Assembly: GCF_002260525.1 (NCBI RefSeq)
Contig: NZ_MRYI01000003.1
Span: 124,001-188,000, forward strand
DNA: 64,000 bases
Reading direction: 5' to 3'
From: Hahella sp. CCB-MM4
GTDB lineage: Bacteria; Pseudomonadota; Gammaproteobacteria; Pseudomonadales; Oleiphilaceae
In this document: positions 29,597 through 38,687 of the stretch, one piece after another
Layout: every line of letters begins with the position of its first letter
How positions within the stretch are numbered: the stretch's first letter is position 1
Translations under genes and position numbers: made by a program
Notes under the pieces: generated by a model
Seen by the model: the letters and a program-made list of their open reading frames with translations, nothing else
Told to the model about the DNA's origin: nothing
Databases searched by the model: none

Positions 29597-29615
29597 ATTA
29601 TATTGTGCACAATAT
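29597..29615 (-). promoter_or_regulatory. gpx-ospR promoter with OhrR/OspR-type palindrome
   Basis: ATATTGTGCACAATAT (29600-29615) is a perfect 16-bp palindrome. On minus it overlaps a consensus -10, TATAAT (29602-29597), 129 bp before the gpx ATG. Binding there would block RNA polymerase. MarR/OhrR sites are usually such A/T-flanked dyads. Confidence 0.75.
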
Positions 29616-29657
29616 TTTAAACCAGCACCAAGTGATCAGTTTTCTGCATAGAGAAGA

Positions 29658-30347
29658 TTAATTTTGACTATAAGCCAGAATTTGGCTCAGCTCCGCCAGT
29701 CCATAGCCGGTGGTTTCCCGCCATTCGTTAAACGCCACCTGCACCTTCTGTAAATCGCGCTTAGCCGTGGGCGGAGTATCAACGATCCCCAAAGCAATCA
29801 GCGCTCCTGCCACATGACTGGTCAGCATGAAGGTGTCTTTACCTACCATGCGAAGAAAACTGGGAGCCGACCGCCCTCCAAGTTGCTTTCCCCGTTTTGC
29901 CAGCAGAGTCCAGAGACCTACGATATCTGTCACCGGCCAATCAGCCAAAAACCGCCCAAAGCCTCCTGCGGAAGCCCCCAGATCAGTGATCATTTGCGCG
30001 TTCACAGGAATTGCACTCATTTTACCCCAATGCCGGATCAATGCCTTGTTCTTCATCCTTTCATCAAGATCCGTATCCGAAAACAGAACCATCTTTTCAG
30101 GATCAAAGCCAAAGAAAGCTTTTTCAAACTCAGGCCATTTGGCGTCCACCAGACTATGCTTTAATCCCGCCCGGAAGATTCTCCGGGTCATATTGGACAA
30201 ATAATAGGCATCCGTCTTTTCTGCCAACTCCTCATTGGAAGCCGTTTCCGGCAGAGCCATCTTTAAATTCTCGACGCCGCCAAAGCGCTCCGTTACTCTG
30301 GCAAGACGATCAGCAATACTGACCGTTTTGACTGAATATTTCGTCAT
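29658..30347 (-). CDS. Tag-like DNA-3-methyladenine glycosylase I, zinc-less variant
   Basis: The 229-residue protein resembles the Tag superfamily of helix-hairpin-helix glycosylases: RIFRAGLKHSLVDAKWPEFEKAFFGFD and NKALIRHWGKMSAIPVNAQ align with the Tag core. Classical Tag binds zinc with two Cys and two His, but this protein has no cysteine at all, so the zinc site is absent. Activity on 3-methyladenine is therefore not assured. It lies 29 bp from msrB on the same strand, which fits a damage-response unit. Confidence 0.7.
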   Translation of the reverse strand: MTKYSVKTVSIADRLARVTERFGGVENLKMALPETASNEELAEKTDAYYLSNMTRRIFRAGLKHSLVDAKWPEFEKAFFGFDPEKMVLFSDTDLDERMKNKALIRHWGKMSAIPVNAQMITDLGASAGGFGRFLADWPVTDIVGLWTLLAKRGKQLGGRSAPSFLRMVGKDTFMLTSHVAGALIALGIVDTPPTAKRDLQKVQVAFNEWRETTGYGLAELSQILAYSQN

Positions 30348-30376
30348 CCACTTCGCTCCAGGATCCTTGGGATTCT

Positions 30377-30778
30377 CTATTCTTTATCTTTTGGGTGAAA
30401 CTTGAGCGAGGCTGAATTCACGCAATAACGCAGACCCGTCGGCTGCGGACCGTCTTCGAATACATGCCCTAAATGGGCATCACAATGATGGCAAAGAATT
30501 TCAGTCCTGATCATCATATGACTATGATCCTGGCGCTCGTCGATATTCTGCTCCTGAGAAGGCGCCCAAAAGCTTGGCCAACCACATCCTGAGTCGTACT
30601 TCTGTTCCGACGTAAACAGTTCAGCACCACAGCAGACACAGGTGTATTGCCCTTCATCCTTGTTGGCATAGTACTCACCGGTAAACGGCCGCTCTGTTGC
30701 CGCTTTACGGGTAACCCGATACTGCTCATCAGTTAACTGCTCTTTCCATTCTTCTTCTGATTTCCGGATTTTGTCCAC
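30377..30778 (-). CDS. msrB: Peptide-methionine (R)-S-oxide reductase MsrB
   Basis: The 133-residue selenium-free MsrB repairs methionine-R-sulfoxide using thioredoxin. Two CxxC pairs (CVCCG and CHHCD) bind structural zinc, and the catalytic Cys is in [22 protein letters not shown] is the usual substrate loop. The start is GTG at 30778 behind a very strong GGGAGGTG; the frame runs on to 30820, but the extension has no family match. It is divergent from alaA and precedes the Tag-like gene. Confidence 0.95.
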   Translation of the reverse strand: MDKIRKSEEEWKEQLTDEQYRVTRKAATERPFTGEYYANKDEGQYTCVCCGAELFTSEQKYDSGCGWPSFWAPSQEQNIDERQDHSHMMIRTEILCHHCDAHLGHVFEDGPQPTGLRYCVNSASLKFHPKDKE

Positions 30779-30845
30779 TGTCCACCTCCCGATTGTTATA
30801 TCAAAAACCCTGATGTCCACCTGACAGGCTGCCTGATGCCCCAGA

Positions 30846-30876
30846 GTGTCTGATGATCTTTTAAAATTTCAGACAC
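30846..30876. repeat. 8-bp inverted repeat in the msrB/alaA divergent region
   Basis: GTGTCTGA and TCAGACAC are separated by 15 bp of A/T-rich sequence, 68 bp upstream of the msrB start and 84 bp upstream of alaA. Its position fits an operator for either gene. Confidence 0.45.
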
Positions 30877-30960
30877 AGGCCCTTAAATTATTGCTCGCCC
30901 CTATTGCTAATCGCTATAGGCCAATTAATATGTACGCCAGTTTATCTTGATGGTTCAAGT

Positions 30961-32175
30961 ATGTTAGAAGTCAAAAAATCCAATAAGTTGCAGCATGTTT
31001 GTTACGAAATTCGTGGCCAGGTGCTTGAAGAAGCCAAACGCCTGGAAGAAGAAGGCCATCGTATCCTGAAACTGAATATCGGCAACCCGGCTCCCTTCGG
31101 CTTTGATGTCCCGGAGGAAATCCAGCAGGACGTGATATACAACCTTAGCCATGCTCAGGGATATGCTGACTCCAAAGGGCTGTTTTCTGCCCGCAAGGCG
31201 GTCCAACACTACACCCAACAGTGCGGCATTGCCAATGTGGATATCGAAGATATTTATCTGGGCAACGGCGTCAGCGAACTCATTGTGATGTCAATGCAGG
31301 CTCTGCTCAACACCAATGATGAGGTTCTGATCCCTTCGCCTGACTACCCTTTGTGGACAGCCGCAGTCACCCTCTCAAGCGGACGTGCCGTTCACTATCG
31401 CTGTGATGAGCAGTCGGACTGGTTTCCGGATATTGCCGACATTGAGAGCAAGATCACCGACCGCACCCGGGCCATTGTCATTATCAACCCCAACAATCCG
31501 ACAGGTGCCGTATATAGCCGGGATCTTCTGGAACAAATTCTGGAAGTTGCCAGACGGCACAAACTTATCGTGCTGGCTGACGAAATCTACGACAAAATTC
31601 TCTACGACGGCGCTGAGCATGTCAGCCTTGCCTCTCTGGCCGATGATCTTCTGTTCCTGACTTTTAACGGCTTATCCAAGAACTACCGTGCCGCCGGATA
31701 TAGAGCGGGATGGATGATCGTCAGCGGCGCCAAACTCCGGGCAGGAGACTTTATCGAAGGCCTGACCATGCTCAGCTCCATGCGCTTGTGCTCAAATGTT
31801 CCCGCACAACTCGGAATCCAGACTGCACTGGGGGGCTATCAAAGCATCAATGATCTGGTAGCGCCCGGAGGCAGACTTTATGAGCAACGTAACACCGCCT
31901 ATGATCTGATCACCCAGATTCCCGGCATCAGTTGCGTCAAGCCCAAAGGCGCCATGTATCTGTTTCCCAAGATCGACCCGAATCATCTGAAAATCAAAAA
32001 CGATGAACTGATGGTGCTTGACCTGCTGAAACAGGAGCGTATTTTGATTGTCCAGGGATCGGCATTCAATCTACAGGACCAACAGCATTTCAGGCTGGTA
32101 TTTCTGCCAAGAGTGGATGAACTCACATCAGCCATCGAGCGCATTGAGCACTTTATGAGCGGGTACGATCAGTAA
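30961..32175 (+). CDS. alaA: Alanine/glutamate-pyruvate aminotransferase AlaA
   Basis: The 404-residue class I PLP enzyme is nearly colinear with E. coli AlaA (405). It makes alanine from pyruvate and glutamate. Lys240 in TFNGLSKNYRAAGYRAGW should hold PLP; NPNNPTGAVY and the N-terminal LKLNIGNPAPFGFD are family blocks. The ATG at 30961 matches the family start; a TTG at 30904 in frame is discounted. The last codons (GYDQ-stop) form the first unit of a five-copy 22-bp tandem repeat. Confidence 0.94.
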   Translation: MLEVKKSNKLQHVCYEIRGQVLEEAKRLEEEGHRILKLNIGNPAPFGFDVPEEIQQDVIYNLSHAQGYADSKGLFSARKAVQHYTQQCGIANVDIEDIYLGNGVSELIVMSMQALLNTNDEVLIPSPDYPLWTAAVTLSSGRAVHYRCDEQSDWFPDIADIESKITDRTRAIVIINPNNPTGAVYSRDLLEQILEVARRHKLIVLADEIYDKILYDGAEHVSLASLADDLLFLTFNGLSKNYRAAGYRAGWMIVSGAKLRAGDFIEGLTMLSSMRLCSNVPAQLGIQTALGGYQSINDLVAPGGRLYEQRNTAYDLITQIPGISCVKPKGAMYLFPKIDPNHLKIKNDELMVLDLLKQERILIVQGSAFNLQDQQHFRLVFLPRVDELTSAIERIEHFMSGYDQ

Positions 32176-32270
32176 AGTTGCTGGATACGATCAGCAAAAT
32201 AGCTGGCTATGACCAGTGAAATGGGCGGGTATGACCAGTGAAATAGGTGGACAAGATCAGTAAAGTGCCT
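32161..32270. repeat. Five degenerate 22-bp tandem repeats from the alaA stop
   Basis: Units begin at 32161, 32183, 32205, 32227 and 32249. The shared pattern is GG-N4-GA(T/C)CAG-N-(A/G)AA(A/G)T. Unit 1 encodes the end of alaA and its stop codon, and later copies lie in the gap to the next gene. There are no unique spacers, so it is not a CRISPR. Confidence 0.9.
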
Positions 32271-32312
32271 GATCTTTTCCATTTAATACAACACAATTAC
32301 GGAGCTATTGGT

Positions 32313-32750
32313 TTGGCGGATATCCATATTGAAGAGTTTTACAAGGACGTAGCAAGAATCCTGCTTCAGATGTACCACAGCTTTCCCCGCAAGTCCCAGG
32401 TGTTCGTAGAGGACATCTCGGGGCCTGACCATCCGGATGAGTACGGAATTCACAGCGCTCGCCATCAGTCCTGCTTTGCCGCCATGCTCTGGCTCAGCGA
32501 AGAAGGATTCATCCGCTATCAGGACACGATTCGTCAGGAGGCGATTGACCAGGCCGTGCTTACCCAGGAAACCTTCCTCCGCCTGACCTGCATTGCAGAT
32601 ATCGAGAGTATCACCGCGGAACATGATGATTCACCGCGTCCGGGAGGAATACCGGCTACAAATATTGAGCTTATCCGTCATGCCTTAAAATCGGCAACCT
32701 CCACTCACCTTGCCACCCTGATGGAACACATTCTGTTCAGCCAGCGCTAG
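32313..32750 (+). CDS. Conserved hypothetical protein between alaA and htpX
   Basis: I do not recognise a functional family. A protein of similar size sits between alaA and htpX in Pseudomonas. The 145-residue product is mostly helical and soluble, with [21 protein letters not shown] near the start and [23 protein letters not shown] in the middle. I prefer the TTG at 32313 because GGAG lies eight bases before it. A GTG at 32247 is also in frame but would translate part of the 22-bp repeat array. Confidence 0.7.
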   Translation: MADIHIEEFYKDVARILLQMYHSFPRKSQVFVEDISGPDHPDEYGIHSARHQSCFAAMLWLSEEGFIRYQDTIRQEAIDQAVLTQETFLRLTCIADIESITAEHDDSPRPGGIPATNIELIRHALKSATSTHLATLMEHILFSQR

Positions 32751-32851
32751 CAGCCTCTTGTTCCTTAAGTATATTTAATCTCCTGACCGTTGATTTAGCA
32801 GCGGATCAAACCTATTTTCGTGAGAGCCTAATCTGTATCTCTGAGGAGACT

Positions 32852-33733
32852 ATGCTAAGAATCTTATTGTTCTTTGCCACAAACATTGCTGTCGTTTTAG
32901 TGGCGAGCGTTACCCTGCGGTTATTGGGAGTTGAACCTTATCTTCAAGGCTCCGGCCTCAACCTGACATCCCTGCTGATTTTCTGTGCAATATTCGGCAT
33001 GTCAGGCGCGATGATTTCACTCTTCCTGTCCAAGTGGATGGCCAAGATGTCCACCCGCACGCAGGTCATTGAGCAGCCTTCAAACGCAGCCGAGAGCTGG
33101 TTAATGGATACGGTGAAAGAACTCTCCAATGAAGCGGGTATCAAGATGCCGGAAGTCGGCATTTTTCCCGCCCAGCAATCCAATGCATTTGCCACCGGAT
33201 GGAATAAGAATGATGCCCTGGTTGCTGTCAGCGCCGGTCTTCTTAATCGCTTTAACCGGGATGAAATTCGCGCTGTCCTGGCCCACGAGATTGGCCACGT
33301 AGCCAACGGCGACATGGTCACACTGGCGTTGATCCAAGGGGTTATTAACACCTTCGTGATGTTCTTCGCCCGCATTATTGGTAACTTTGTGGACAAAGCC
33401 GTGTTCAAAAACGAAAACGGACACGGCATGGGGTTCTTTGTGACCACCCTATTTGCCGAGATTGTGCTGGGCATCCTTGCTCAGGTCATTGTGATGTGGT
33501 TCTCCAGAAGGCGGGAATACAGAGCTGATGCCATGGGAGCCAAACTGGCAGGAACAGGCGCGATGATCGCGGCCCTGGAAAAGCTGAAAATGGAAACCCA
33601 GGTGCCCAACCAAATGCCGGATACTTTAACCGCCTTTGGTATCACAGAAGGAATGAAGGGTGGTCTGAAAGCCCTGTTCTCCAGCCATCCACCACTGGAC
33701 GAAAGGATTGCGGCATTGCGCCAGGCTGCTTAG
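32852..33733 (+). CDS. htpX: Membrane zinc metalloprotease HtpX
   Basis: The 293-residue M48 protease has two N-terminal membrane helices (about 4-25 and 38-60), the zinc motif HEIGH with His145, Glu146 and His149, two more membrane segments (about 153-205) and a later conserved [15 protein letters not shown] that supplies the third ligand. It degrades misfolded inner-membrane proteins with FtsH. GAGGAG before the ATG supports the start. A perfect hairpin overlaps the stop codon. Confidence 0.95.
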   Translation: MLRILLFFATNIAVVLVASVTLRLLGVEPYLQGSGLNLTSLLIFCAIFGMSGAMISLFLSKWMAKMSTRTQVIEQPSNAAESWLMDTVKELSNEAGIKMPEVGIFPAQQSNAFATGWNKNDALVAVSAGLLNRFNRDEIRAVLAHEIGHVANGDMVTLALIQGVINTFVMFFARIIGNFVDKAVFKNENGHGMGFFVTTLFAEIVLGILAQVIVMWFSRRREYRADAMGAKLAGTGAMIAALEKLKMETQVPNQMPDTLTAFGITEGMKGGLKALFSSHPPLDERIAALRQAA

Positions 33734-33740
33734 CAGCCTG
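33722..33740. other. Hairpin over the htpX stop codon
   Basis: CAGGCTGC-TTA-GCAGCCTG is a perfect 8-bp stem that includes the TAG stop, in the convergent gap with the PilZ gene. No T-run follows, so its role as a terminator is uncertain. Confidence 0.5.
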
Positions 33741-33757
33741 GCTCTCCCCGCCCCACC

Positions 33758-34474
33758 TTAGTAATCCTGGGCCTGCAACTCATAGATATAACCGGTAAGA
33801 ACAATTTTCGCCGCATCCGACAGTCCCAGGTACTGCAGACCGTAGGTGTATTTATACGGCAGCTCTCCAGGGTCCAGCAGCGTCTTGTTTCGAATAACCG
33901 CCGAAATTTTAAAGGTTTTGGATATTCCGGACACCGACACCAGGAACTGCAGCTTTATCTCATCCCCTAATGCTCCCAAAGATTCAACACTTTTCACTCC
34001 AGCACCGGACTTACTGATATCCGTGATGACGGCCTCCTTTGGCCACTCACCGGTACCTGCGTCGAAATCGCTGGTGACCATAGAGGGAAGTTCCACCTTG
34101 AGCCTTGAGGCGTTTCGAACCTCTACAGCGATCAACTCTTTGGGATATTCAAGAAACAGGTGAGGAAAAGGTTGCATGGCAACGTGCTTGATAAAACTGT
34201 TGAATGCAAAGACGCTGGTCCTTGCCATTGACCTTACGGTGAACGGCCGGTCCTTCTTCAGCAACACCTGCTTTCCATCCACTACCGGCATGGAGACAAT
34301 CAATCCCTGACCAGGGGCGTAGCCAATCAATTTCACATGATATCGACCACCATGGTCCACACCCTCCAAATGCAAAGGATCGCCAATACGCAATCCCATT
34401 TTTTCAAATGGTAACTGCATTTCCTGAACGGTGCTTGAGGATTTATTCTCCGGAGACTCTGCCACTTTTACCAC
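33758..34474 (-). CDS. PilZ-domain c-di-GMP-binding protein, YcgR-like
   Basis: The 238-residue protein has an N-terminal YcgR-like domain (about 22-110) and a C-terminal PilZ domain. The two c-di-GMP motifs are intact: RxxxR at Arg120-Arg124 (VRNASR) and DxSxxG at Asp152-Gly157 (TDISKSG). YcgR/FlgZ proteins brake flagellar rotation when c-di-GMP is high. No flagellar or diguanylate cyclase gene lies nearby, so the target is unknown. It is convergent with htpX. Confidence 0.85.
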   Translation of the reverse strand: MVKVAESPENKSSSTVQEMQLPFEKMGLRIGDPLHLEGVDHGGRYHVKLIGYAPGQGLIVSMPVVDGKQVLLKKDRPFTVRSMARTSVFAFNSFIKHVAMQPFPHLFLEYPKELIAVEVRNASRLKVELPSMVTSDFDAGTGEWPKEAVITDISKSGAGVKSVESLGALGDEIKLQFLVSVSGISKTFKISAVIRNKTLLDPGELPYKYTYGLQYLGLSDAAKIVLTGYIYELQAQDY

Positions 34475-34994
34475 TAAGCTTGCCTATGAAAGAAAAGATC
34501 GAGCTAAGTTTCTGATAAACAGTCAATAAAGCATTTTTAAAGTATAGGAGAGAGTCACAATACTGCGAGAATTTTACCAAACTTATCGCCATACTCACTC
34601 ATATTGAACCCTACCCTCTCTCAGATCAGCTAGCTTCTCAACCTGGAATGAATTTGCATTGATTGACAAATCGAGCTTACTCCATGGGTTTTACAAAAAC
34701 TTCCGGGCAATCAAGAAATAACAGCAACTACCCAGAAAACATGTCAAAAATAGAGACATCAGAAGCCAACCTCCCATAAGTTGATCGCAGACTTTCGATG
34801 CTAAACTATGTCTTATGACAATGCTTCCGGTAACAGCGGTTCTAGAGTCGGAGCCTTGAGCAACAACGCCTCTTATCAAAAGAAGCGCGTACATCTGAGC
34901 CGTCGTTCCCGCAGGCAGCCCGGTAGAAAAGGAGTTTTAACAAAGGTGTCACATGGGAACGCTAGTCTTCCGCTAAATCAAAGAGGTGGTCGTA
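34475..34994. other. Intergenic region upstream of the PilZ gene and a small gene
   Basis: In this 520-bp region I see no gene I would defend. Short open frames are present on both strands, but they lack ribosome sites or family features. TTGACT on minus at 34526-34521 could be a -35 for the PilZ gene, without a good -10. Strong AGAGGTGG at 34982 serves the small gene that follows. Confidence 0.4.
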
Positions 34995-35189
34995 ATGTAT
35001 GCCTTAAACAAAGAAAAGATGGAAGAACTGAATCTGGGAAACACCCCACTTAACGGTGCAGCCATCATTGATGAAAACGGGAAGGAAATTCCGATTACGG
35101 AAACGATGATCAGACAGGCCCTCAAGGATCTTGAACACGCCTGGGAGCCCTGGCACAAGGGACACTTGGCTGTCAAAGTAAAGCGGTAG
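34995..35189 (+). CDS. Small conserved-looking hypothetical protein
   Basis: This 64-residue soluble protein is not recognised. It contains LNLGNTPLNGAAIIDENGKEIPITETMIRQALKDL, which looks like a folded alpha/beta unit and not a chance frame. AGAGGTGG lies eight bases before the ATG at 34995. It is convergent with pdxB, and an AGCGGTA/TACCGCT stem-loop overlaps its stop. Confidence 0.6.
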   Translation: MYALNKEKMEELNLGNTPLNGAAIIDENGKEIPITETMIRQALKDLEHAWEPWHKGHLAVKVKR

Positions 35190-35214
35190 CGCGTCATTCC
35201 AGGGCTTTACCGCT
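35182..35214. other. Stem-loop between the small gene and pdxB
   Basis: AGCGGTA and TACCGCT pair over 19 nt in the convergent gap. No T-run is present. It may protect both 3' ends. Confidence 0.4.
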
Positions 35215-35226
35215 CTACTGATCTCA

Positions 35227-36372
35227 CTACTTGCTTTGGATATTAAATCCCACTGCTGACAACTTATTCAGCAGCTCCACTTTTCCGCCTTTGAGCACAA
35301 CTTTCACCTGCTCAAAACCTCTCCTTACACGATACCCCTTGCGCAGCTCATCAAACGCTTTCCCGCGTTCCGCTTCGGGCAGCCTTAAGGTCCGCCGCAG
35401 ATTACTGTCATCATGGCGTACATCGTAACAAGTCCGGATAGCGGTATGCAGAGCCCAGAACGGATCTGCGCCAGAGGAAAAAGCCAGCTTCTTCAATGGC
35501 GGTTCCGGCAAAAATTGCCCCAGCTTATGTCTTTCAGGCAACCCCAAATAGCGGCAAAAGCTTTTGTAAACCATCTCAGTTCCCGCAACTTTGCCATCCA
35601 GCGTATAACCAGCAATATGAGGGGTCACGAAATGACACAGGTCTGCCAGTTCTGTATCCACCACAGGCTCGCCGTTAAAGACGTCCAGCACCACCGTTGG
35701 TGGATTCTCCTCCTGCAGTCTTTGCTTTAGCGCCGCTTCATCGATCACGTCACCCCGGCTGGAGTTGATCAGAATCTGATCTCCCCTCAAACCACTCAGG
35801 ACCTGATGATTCATAAGGTGGTGAGTTTGATACTCCCCTTCTTCCACGAGCGGAACATGAAGTGAAATCACGTCACACTGAAGCACCTCTTCCAGTGGAT
35901 AAAGGCCTTCTTCCCCCTCATTTTCTTTAGGGGGGTCATTTGATAAAACCTTCATCCCAAGAGAAGTCAGGGCTTTTTCCAACTTCGAACCAATAGCACC
36001 GCGACCGATAATTCCGACACTCTTGCTTTCCAGCTCGAAGCCAAGTTCATCTGCAAGCACCGATAGGGTTCCCACCACATACTCCACCACGGCACTGGCA
36101 TTGCACCCCGGAGCATTGCTGTATGCGATCCCGCACTCGTTCAGATACTCAGTATCAACATGGTCCAAACCAATAGTCGTCGTTCCAACAAACCTGACCC
36201 GGCTGCCCTCCAGCAATTGACGGTTCACCTGAGTGATAGAGCGCACCAGCAGAATATCTGCATCGCGTACATGCTCTGGTGTAATGCCCCGTCCGGGGTA
36301 GGTCTGGATTTCACCAATACTGGCAAAAAACTGTGGCACGAGAGGTATATTCTCATCGGCGACAATTTTCAT
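35227..36372 (-). CDS. pdxB: Erythronate-4-phosphate dehydrogenase
   Basis: The 381-residue D-2-hydroxyacid dehydrogenase carries out the second step of the DXP-dependent pyridoxal phosphate pathway. It has the start MKIVADENIPLVPQFF, the NAD-binding loop SVGIIGRGAIGSKLEKAL, the catalytic Arg in INSSRGDVIDE and His in VTPHIAGYTLDGK. The C-terminal dimer domain specific to PdxB is present. It lies 30 bp after rhlB on the same strand. Confidence 0.95.
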   Translation of the reverse strand: MKIVADENIPLVPQFFASIGEIQTYPGRGITPEHVRDADILLVRSITQVNRQLLEGSRVRFVGTTTIGLDHVDTEYLNECGIAYSNAPGCNASAVVEYVVGTLSVLADELGFELESKSVGIIGRGAIGSKLEKALTSLGMKVLSNDPPKENEGEEGLYPLEEVLQCDVISLHVPLVEEGEYQTHHLMNHQVLSGLRGDQILINSSRGDVIDEAALKQRLQEENPPTVVLDVFNGEPVVDTELADLCHFVTPHIAGYTLDGKVAGTEMVYKSFCRYLGLPERHKLGQFLPEPPLKKLAFSSGADPFWALHTAIRTCYDVRHDDSNLRRTLRLPEAERGKAFDELRKGYRVRRGFEQVKVVLKGGKVELLNKLSAVGFNIQSK

Positions 36373-36401
36373 TTCACTTCCTTTTCTTGTATCAGTTGTG
36401 A

Positions 36402-37613
36402 TCAGTTAACGAGGCTGTCATCCGGATGAATCAGTTTGAGACTTTGTCCCAGGTAGCCTTCGAGATCCGGGATCAAAAATGAATCATCTTCGCAGGCAAA
36501 GCTGATGGAGATTCCTGATGCTCCCGCACGACCGGTACGACCGATTCGATGCACATAGTCTTCAGGATCATCCGGCAGGTTGTAATTAATAACGTGCGTG
36601 ACACCGTCTATATGGATTCCCCGGCCGGCCACATCGGTGGCAACTAATACCTTAAAATCGCCTTTACGGAATTTTTCCAGGGTCCTGAGCCGTTTCTGCT
36701 GCTGTAGTTCACCGGAAATCATCTCGCTGCTGATATTCTGCTTATTCAGGTTTTCGCAGAGCCGCCTGGTTTCGTCCCGCCGGTTACAAAACACAATCAC
36801 CTTCTCAGCACCTTCCTGCTTCAGGAGATTAACCAGAAGTTTTTGCTTGCGACTGCTTTCCACCATGTACACGCGCTGATCGACGGTTTCCGCCGGCTTA
36901 ACTTCGGACACCAGCATGATCTCCACGGCATCTTCAGTCCAGCGGCGCGCCAGGTTAAGAATGTCTTCACTGAAAGTCGCACTGAACAGCAGGGTTTGCC
37001 TGGTTCGGGGAGTTGCCCTCACAATTCTTTTAACATCTGGAATAAAGCCCATGTCCAGCATACGGTCAGCTTCGTCCAGAACCAGCACTTCCACCAGATC
37101 CAGATAGATATCGCGGCTGCTCAAATGATCCAACAGACGACCCGGGGTGGCTATCAACAGGTCAATGGCTTCGTCCCGTAATTGCCTGCGCTGACGATCA
37201 AGTTGGGTTCCCCCAATCACCGACATGATATTAACTTTCATGTTCCGGGCCAGCTGCTTGGCATCCTTCTCTATCTGCAAGGCAAGCTCTCGTGTAGGGG
37301 CCACAACTAAAGCTCGCGGCTCACTGGCATATCGCTCTTCTTCGGGAATGGGATTGGCAACGATGCGTTGCAAAATGGTGATCAGAAACGCCGCTGTTTT
37401 TCCTGTGCCGGTTTGCGCCTGGCCGATCAGGTCCTCAGCTTTCAGAGTGTGAGGTAGCGTTTGTCCCTGGATAGGCGTGCAGTGGGAAAAATTGAGCTTA
37501 CTGATCGCCTGACTGAGTGACGGGTGCAAGTTAAGGCTGGAAAAGGACACCCGCGGTTGCTCATTGGTAGTTTCTTGAACGCCAGTATCACTGGCCACTT
37601 CATTTTCATTCAT
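36402..37613 (-). CDS. rhlB: DEAD-box ATP-dependent RNA helicase RhlB
   Basis: The 403-residue helicase shows the DEAD-box motifs: Q motif (HCTPIQGQTLP), Walker A AQTGTGKTAAF, PTRELALQ, TPGRLLDH, VLDEADRMLDMGF, SAT, and in domain 2 VIFCNRRDE, ATDVAGRGIHID and HRIGRTGRAG. The end ISFACEDDSFLIPDLEGYLG matches RhlB, a helicase linked to RNA degradation. The short C-terminal tail suggests less basic RNA binding than in E. coli RhlB. Confidence 0.88.
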   Translation of the reverse strand: MNENEVASDTGVQETTNEQPRVSFSSLNLHPSLSQAISKLNFSHCTPIQGQTLPHTLKAEDLIGQAQTGTGKTAAFLITILQRIVANPIPEEERYASEPRALVVAPTRELALQIEKDAKQLARNMKVNIMSVIGGTQLDRQRRQLRDEAIDLLIATPGRLLDHLSSRDIYLDLVEVLVLDEADRMLDMGFIPDVKRIVRATPRTRQTLLFSATFSEDILNLARRWTEDAVEIMLVSEVKPAETVDQRVYMVESSRKQKLLVNLLKQEGAEKVIVFCNRRDETRRLCENLNKQNISSEMISGELQQQKRLRTLEKFRKGDFKVLVATDVAGRGIHIDGVTHVINYNLPDDPEDYVHRIGRTGRAGASGISISFACEDDSFLIPDLEGYLGQSLKLIHPDDSLVN

Positions 37614-37678
37614 ATAGTGTTTTGAACTTATCTAGGTCTAATTATTAAAGACATCATCCCTGGCCTTTCAATATCCAT

Positions 37679-38263
37679 TTACAGAGCTTCCAGACAAAAC
37701 CGCTTCAGCTCTATCGGTCGGCCGCCCTTAAATTGTTGACGGAACCTTATCATTAATTGCTCTGCACGGGGAGGTAGTCCTCCCTTTAAATACGTTAAAG
37801 TCTGCTCAAGCACCGCTTTTTTAAATGCCTCTGCGTTGTGTCCGCCAGCCCCATTGAGGTTATCGAAGCTGATATTAAACTTCTGGTCACAGGCTTCTGT
37901 CAGCACCCATTCAATCGCCTGAGGCTTCACTTCCACCTTTTCAAACAACGCCTGCTGTTCTGCAGTTCTGCCGTCCGGGGCATACCAGTAGCCGTAATCC
38001 ACCAGTTTCCTTCGCTCTTTCCCCGCCTGACACCAATGCGCAATCTCATGCAGAGCACTATTGGCGTATCCATGGGCAAAATAAACTTCATTCATTGTAG
38101 TACGACAATCGGGGTGCCCTGCCGGCAAATATATCGGCTCCCCGCCCCCTGCCACCAGAATGGTATTTTCAGACACGGCAAACAATTCGTTAAACACAGC
38201 CTGTAATTGCCGGGCTTTCTCTTCTATTTCAACAGGTTCCTCCACCTCGACAACCCCCACCAT
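37679..38263 (-). CDS. epmC: Elongation factor P hydroxylase EpmC
   Basis: The protein, about 194 residues from the ATG at 38263, matches the YfcM/EpmC family. EpmC hydroxylates the modified lysine of EF-P after EpmA and EpmB act; those genes are not in this window. Metal-ligand candidates lie in ANSALHEIAHWCQAGKERR; VDYGYWYAPDGR and KVEVKPQAIEW are family blocks. The frame remains open to a TTG at 38350, but that extension (Ser/Gly rich) has no family match, so the start is uncertain. Confidence 0.87.
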   Translation of the reverse strand: MVGVVEVEEPVEIEEKARQLQAVFNELFAVSENTILVAGGGEPIYLPAGHPDCRTTMNEVYFAHGYANSALHEIAHWCQAGKERRKLVDYGYWYAPDGRTAEQQALFEKVEVKPQAIEWVLTEACDQKFNISFDNLNGAGGHNAEAFKKAVLEQTLTYLKGGLPPRAEQLMIRFRQQFKGGRPIELKRFCLEAL

Positions 38264-38350
38264 ATGAGGAGCCGATTCTGCGCGACCGCTCTCGAAGCCA
38301 CAACCCTCGAAGTCACGACTAGAGGAACTATTCAATCGTTCGTATACCAA

Positions 38351-38624
38351 AGGAAACTACTTACAAGGTTAAATATAACGTCCGGATATCCAGACCACTT
38401 ATGATGATCAGGTCCGATTAAAAGTTGGTAAGTTTATATCAAGCGGGCTGAACCTTTCACCTATATACACTAAACTCCTTACGTCTTCCGCTTATGTCAC
38501 CCTGGTCTATACCCACAGGATCAACACGTAACCAACTGTAATCCGGGGAAATAGCGCACATATTCGGAACCGGCGGCCGTCTAATATGTCTAACAATGTG
38601 AAACCCCATAGAATCACTTGAGAC
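38351..38624. other. Intergenic region epmC/dsbD
   Basis: From the epmC start to the dsbD leader I see no gene, clear promoter or strong dyad. The A/T-rich stretch around 38355-38400 and 38430-38470 could hold divergent promoters. Confidence 0.3.
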
Positions 38625-38633
38625 ATGGCTATT

Positions 38634-38687
38634 TTAACCAGGAATAAAGAGTTAACTAGGAATAGAGAGTTAACCAGGAATAGAGAC
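38634..38687. repeat. Three 18-bp tandem repeats just before dsbD
   Basis: Units at 38634-38651, 38652-38669 and 38670-38687 share TTAAC-N-AGGAATA-N-AGAG. Read in the dsbD frame they give LTRNKE, LTRNRE and LTRNRD. Confidence 0.85.

Noticed and set aside
32161-32270. CRISPR array
   Set aside because: Repeats are directly adjacent without unique spacers, degenerate, and no cas genes are present.
34691-34894. 67-residue minus-strand frame with one hydrophobic segment
   Set aside because: A hydrophobic run alone is weak evidence; no start signal or family match is visible.
34808-35053. 81-residue basic open frame upstream of the small gene
   Set aside because: It overlaps the better-supported small gene at 34995 and has no ribosome site.
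36376-36404. Double TTGTATCAG / TTGTGATCAG between rhlB and pdxB
   Set aside because: Two short imperfect copies could arise by chance; left out of the repeat list.
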